Of a DNA stretch of 17,584 nt, positions 15,497 to 17,584 are shown piece after piece. Under the pieces are notes generated by a model. The model made no database searches. It saw only the letters and a list, made by a program, of their open reading frames with translations, and was not told the origin of the DNA. The translations under genes and the position numbers were made by a program. Within the stretch, counting starts at the first letter, position 1, and each line of letters begins with the position of its first letter. The DNA comes from Aquificota bacterium (GTDB taxonomy: Bacteria > Aquificota > Aquificia > Aquificales > Hydrogenothermaceae). The stretch lies in assembly GCA_013153795.1 (NCBI GenBank), contig JAADDV010000064.1:1-17584 (forward strand). Reading direction: 5' to 3'.

Positions 15497-15520
15497 TTTT
15501 GTTTAAGGGGAGTGTTTATA

Positions 15521-16105
15521 ATGATAGTTAAAAGAATATTTTCTTTTTTTATTGTTAGTATGTCCTTTTTTATTTTTTCTTGTGGAACTGGTGGTGGAAT
15601 TGATGAAGGTATTTCTTCTTTAATAGAAATTGAAAAAATAAATCCTACTTATATGGAAATAGATTTAATAAAAAAATTTGATGATAATGATGATGGTATT
15701 TGTGATAATTATTTAATTCCTTTAGGAGATATTGTTCAAATAACTTTTAAATCTATTGTATTAGAGAATACAAATATTCAGCCTTCAGATATTAATATAA
15801 CATCATATAAAGTAAGGTATATTCCAAAAACAAGAAAAGATATTCCTATAGAAGAGGAAACTTTTAAAACTACATGTTTAATTCCTGCTGGACAAACTCG
15901 CACATGTGAATTTCCTCTTTTTTATAAAAACAAAAAAGAACTATTTTATCGTATGGGTTGGTTTGATGATTTTGATATAGAAATAATCCTTTATGGAAAA
16001 GAAGTAATATATGATAAATCAATATCTCTTAAAGGCCATATAACAGCTAGAATTTCAGATATAATCAATGAAAATGAATCAAACTGCAGATTAGAATTGG
16101 AATAG
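15521..16105 (+). CDS. Predicted lipoprotein with EF-hand-like calcium loop, pil cluster
   Basis: 194-aa protein not recognised as a named family. ATG 15521 has GGGGAG 8 bases upstream; an in-frame GTG at 15512 overlaps that site. Lys4-Arg5, a Phe-rich hydrophobic stretch and Ile-Phe-Ser-Cys give a lipidated Cys21 followed by GTGGG. The mature part holds D54-x-N56-x-D58-G59-I-x-D62, which fits the nine-position D-x-[DN]-x-D-G-x-x-D loop of EF-hand/dockerin-type calcium sites, and four further Cys (61, 119, 129, 189) that could form disulfides. The rest looks beta-rich, including VRYIPKTRKDIPIEEETF and IEIILYGKEVIYDKSISLKG. It follows pilQ by 24 bases. A role as pilus-associated or secretin-supporting lipoprotein is inference from position. 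Confidence 0.75.
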   Translation: MIVKRIFSFFIVSMSFFIFSCGTGGGIDEGISSLIEIEKINPTYMEIDLIKKFDDNDDGICDNYLIPLGDIVQITFKSIVLENTNIQPSDINITSYKVRYIPKTRKDIPIEEETFKTTCLIPAGQTRTCEFPLFYKNKKELFYRMGWFDDFDIEIILYGKEVIYDKSISLKGHITARISDIINENESNCRLELE

Positions 16106-16115
16106 GAGAACTTAT

Positions 16116-17501
16116 ATGTTTGATTTAATTATTATTGGAGCAGGCCCTGGAGGTTTTGAAGCAGCAATAACTGCTTTGAGAAAAGGATTGAATATTGCGA
16201 TAGTTGAAAAAGATAAATTAGGAGGAAATTGCTTAAATAGAGCTTGTGTTCCAACAAAGTATTTCTGGATAGGAGCCCATACAATTGAAAAACTAAAAGT
16301 ATTTAATGAGTATGGTATAGATATAAAAGATTTCTCTTTAGATTATTCAAAAGCTTGGGAAGGAAAAGAAAAAGCTATTTCTTTTCTAAGAAAAAGTGTA
16401 TCTCAACTATTTAAAACTAAAAAAGTTCCTGTATTTAAAGGAATAGGAAAAATAATAGATAAGAATAAAGTAAAAGTTTTAACAGAAGATGGGTCAGAAA
16501 AAATAATAGAAGGAAAATATATTCTTATTGCTACAGGCTCAAAACCAATAGCAATTGGAAATCTTATTCCTGATGGAGAGTATATTCTTACAACAGAAGA
16601 TTACATGGATAAACTAAAAAAACTTCCTGAGTCTATACTTATAGTAGGTGGTGGCGTAGCCGGTTGTGAGCTTGGATATATAATGAATAGATATGGAGTA
16701 GATGTTCATATAGTAGAGCTTAAAAATAGAATCTTACCTCTTCCTTTTATTTCTGAAGAAGCTGCAAAATTAATAATGCGAAAATTTAAACAGTTAGGTA
16801 TTAAACTTCATCTAGAAACAACTGTAGAAAAATTAGAAATAAAAAATAATAAAGTTTTTGTTAAACTTTCTTCATCAGATGAAATAATGACTGTTGATAA
16901 AGTTCTTCTTTCAGTTGGAAGGAAACCAAATACAGATATTGATGAAATAGGACTAGAAAAAGATGAAAAAGGATTTATTAAAACCAATGAGTATTTACAA
17001 ACAAGCGTGGAAAATATATATGCTTGTGGTGATGTTGTTAATTCACCTATGCTTGCTCATGTTGCTATGTATGAAGCAAAAGTTGCTGTCCATAACATAG
17101 TAGAAAAAAATAAAAAGAAAGTAGATTATTCTCTTATACCATCTGCTGTTTTTACAGTTCTCGAAATAGGGCAAATAGGCTTAACAGAAGAACAAGCAAA
17201 AGAAAAAGGCATAGAAACAATAACAGGATATTTCCCATTTATGTATAACGACAAAGCTGTAGATGAACATGAAAAAGAAGGATTTGTAAGACTTATATTT
17301 GAAAAAAATTCTAAAAAGCTTCTAGGAGCAACGATTGTAGGAGCCTCAGCTTCAGAGCTTCTTCATATTATGGAAATAGCTATTAAAAAAGAGATGACTG
17401 CTGAGGAAATCCATGAATTTGTATACTTCCACCCATCATTAAGTGAGATTTTTGCTTATGCTACATATGATATTGCAGTAGGTTCTCTTTTTAGAAAATA
17501 A
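16116..17501 (+). CDS. lpd: Dihydrolipoamide dehydrogenase
   Basis: FAD-dependent E3 enzyme reoxidising dihydrolipoamide with NAD+. The 461 aa match the family. Present: FAD-binding GAGPGG (8-13), the redox disulfide C39-LNRA-C44 in GGNCLNRACVPTK, the ATGS motif (139-142), the NAD-binding GGGVAG (178-183), a YACGDV FAD motif, and the C-terminal HPSLSE with catalytic His439 and Glu444. The redox motif reads CLNRAC-VPTK rather than the more usual CLNVGC-IPSK, a minor variant. GGAG is 7 bases upstream of the ATG. The gene begins 10 bases after the lipoprotein gene and is probably on the same transcript. No lipoate-bearing E2, H protein or E1 gene is adjacent, so which complex it serves (glycine cleavage, a 2-oxoacid dehydrogenase, or a lipoate-dependent sulfur pathway) is open. 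Confidence 0.93.
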   Translation: MFDLIIIGAGPGGFEAAITALRKGLNIAIVEKDKLGGNCLNRACVPTKYFWIGAHTIEKLKVFNEYGIDIKDFSLDYSKAWEGKEKAISFLRKSVSQLFKTKKVPVFKGIGKIIDKNKVKVLTEDGSEKIIEGKYILIATGSKPIAIGNLIPDGEYILTTEDYMDKLKKLPESILIVGGGVAGCELGYIMNRYGVDVHIVELKNRILPLPFISEEAAKLIMRKFKQLGIKLHLETTVEKLEIKNNKVFVKLSSSDEIMTVDKVLLSVGRKPNTDIDEIGLEKDEKGFIKTNEYLQTSVENIYACGDVVNSPMLAHVAMYEAKVAVHNIVEKNKKKVDYSLIPSAVFTVLEIGQIGLTEEQAKEKGIETITGYFPFMYNDKAVDEHEKEGFVRLIFEKNSKKLLGATIVGASASELLHIMEIAIKKEMTAEEIHEFVYFHPSLSEIFAYATYDIAVGSLFRK

Positions 17502-17546
17502 AACCCTTGACAAAGAAAAAAAGAGAAATAAAATATAAAACCCTTG
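17498..17546 (+). repeat. 12-nt direct repeat ATAAAACCCTTG, period 37
   Basis: ATAAAACCCTTG occurs exactly at 17498-17509 and 17535-17546. The first copy overlaps the end of lpd and supplies the first bases of the TTGACA box; the second is followed by TTGAGA and lies at the predicted start of transcription. It could mark tandem promoters or a regulator binding twice. Two short copies are not enough to suggest a CRISPR array. Confidence 0.5.
17507..17534 (+). promoter_or_regulatory. Strong sigma-70-type promoter pointing out of the window
   Basis: TTGACA (17507-17512), a 16-base purine-rich spacer and TAAAAT (17529-17534) follow the lpd stop directly. The -35 is a perfect match and the -10 is 5/6. 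The transcription start would fall near 17541. The driven gene lies beyond the window; nothing coding begins before 17584. Confidence 0.55.
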
Positions 17547-17584
17547 TTGAGAAAACAGCTTGAAAAAAGAATAAGAGAAAAAAA

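Noticed and set aside
17498..17584. Start of a CRISPR array suggested by the repeated ATAAAACCCTTG
   Set aside because: Only two 12-nt copies, no longer repeat unit, and the sequence is better explained as promoter-associated.
1..17584. tRNA, rRNA, riboswitch, insertion sequence, prophage or defence genes
   Set aside because: No cloverleaf, conserved RNA core, transposase, integrase or defence-type protein could be recognised on either strand.

Overview
The window is AT-rich bacterial chromosome with tightly packed genes, short spacers, GGAGG-type ribosome binding sites and several TTG/GTG starts. The protein set (two-subunit GlyRS, PEP synthase, a PilMNO-PilQ cluster, HtpX, NhaD, QueF) and the overall Lys/Ile/Glu-rich composition suggest a thermophilic, low-GC member of the Aquificae, most likely Hydrogenothermaceae (Sulfurihydrogenibium/Persephonella-like). 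That placement is inferred from protein character, not from a marker RNA. No tRNA, rRNA, CRISPR array, transposase or phage gene was recognised, and no stretch over 300 bases lacks a gene.

Left block (1-5261, minus strand): transcription runs leftward from htpX (membrane zinc protease), past a perfect 24-nt palindrome, into a Usp-like soluble protein, an NhaD/ArsB-type transporter, yraN, ispA (farnesyl diphosphate synthase), queF (queuosine precursor reductase) and a YceB/DUF1439-like lipoprotein cut by the window edge. From the Usp-like gene onward the genes are 13 nt apart or overlap (TAATG, ATGA, TAATG, then a 20-nt overlap), so they look like one translationally coupled operon of housekeeping functions.

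Divergent spacer (5262-5525): it separates htpX from glyQ. It holds a 9-nt inverted repeat in front of htpX (possible operator), a weak hairpin and one plausible but unproven sigma-70 promoter for glyQ.

Middle block (5526-11147, plus strand): glyQ, glyS (alpha and beta subunits of glycyl-tRNA synthetase) and ppsA (PEP synthase), closed by a clear intrinsic terminator. The 3' end of glyQ carries an in-frame A-AAA-AAG slippery heptamer. The -1 frame behind it stays open for 31 codons and ends exactly in an ATGA overlap with glyS.

Right block (11226-17501, plus strand): pilM, pilN, pilO, an unrecognised 77-aa exported protein in the position normally held by pilP, pilQ (secretin), a lipoprotein with an EF-hand-like calcium loop, and lpd (dihydrolipoamide dehydrogenase) with no E1/E2 partner beside it. 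PilM (cytoplasmic), PilN/PilO (inner membrane, coiled coil), the small periplasmic protein and PilQ (outer membrane channel) would make up the alignment subcomplex of a type IV pilus machine. The window ends in a 12-nt direct repeat overlapping a strong TTGACA-N16-TAAAAT promoter that points out of the window.

The window is mostly conserved core machinery. The observations most worth following are the glyQ frameshift arrangement, the non-PilP protein in the PilP slot, and the calcium-loop lipoprotein.
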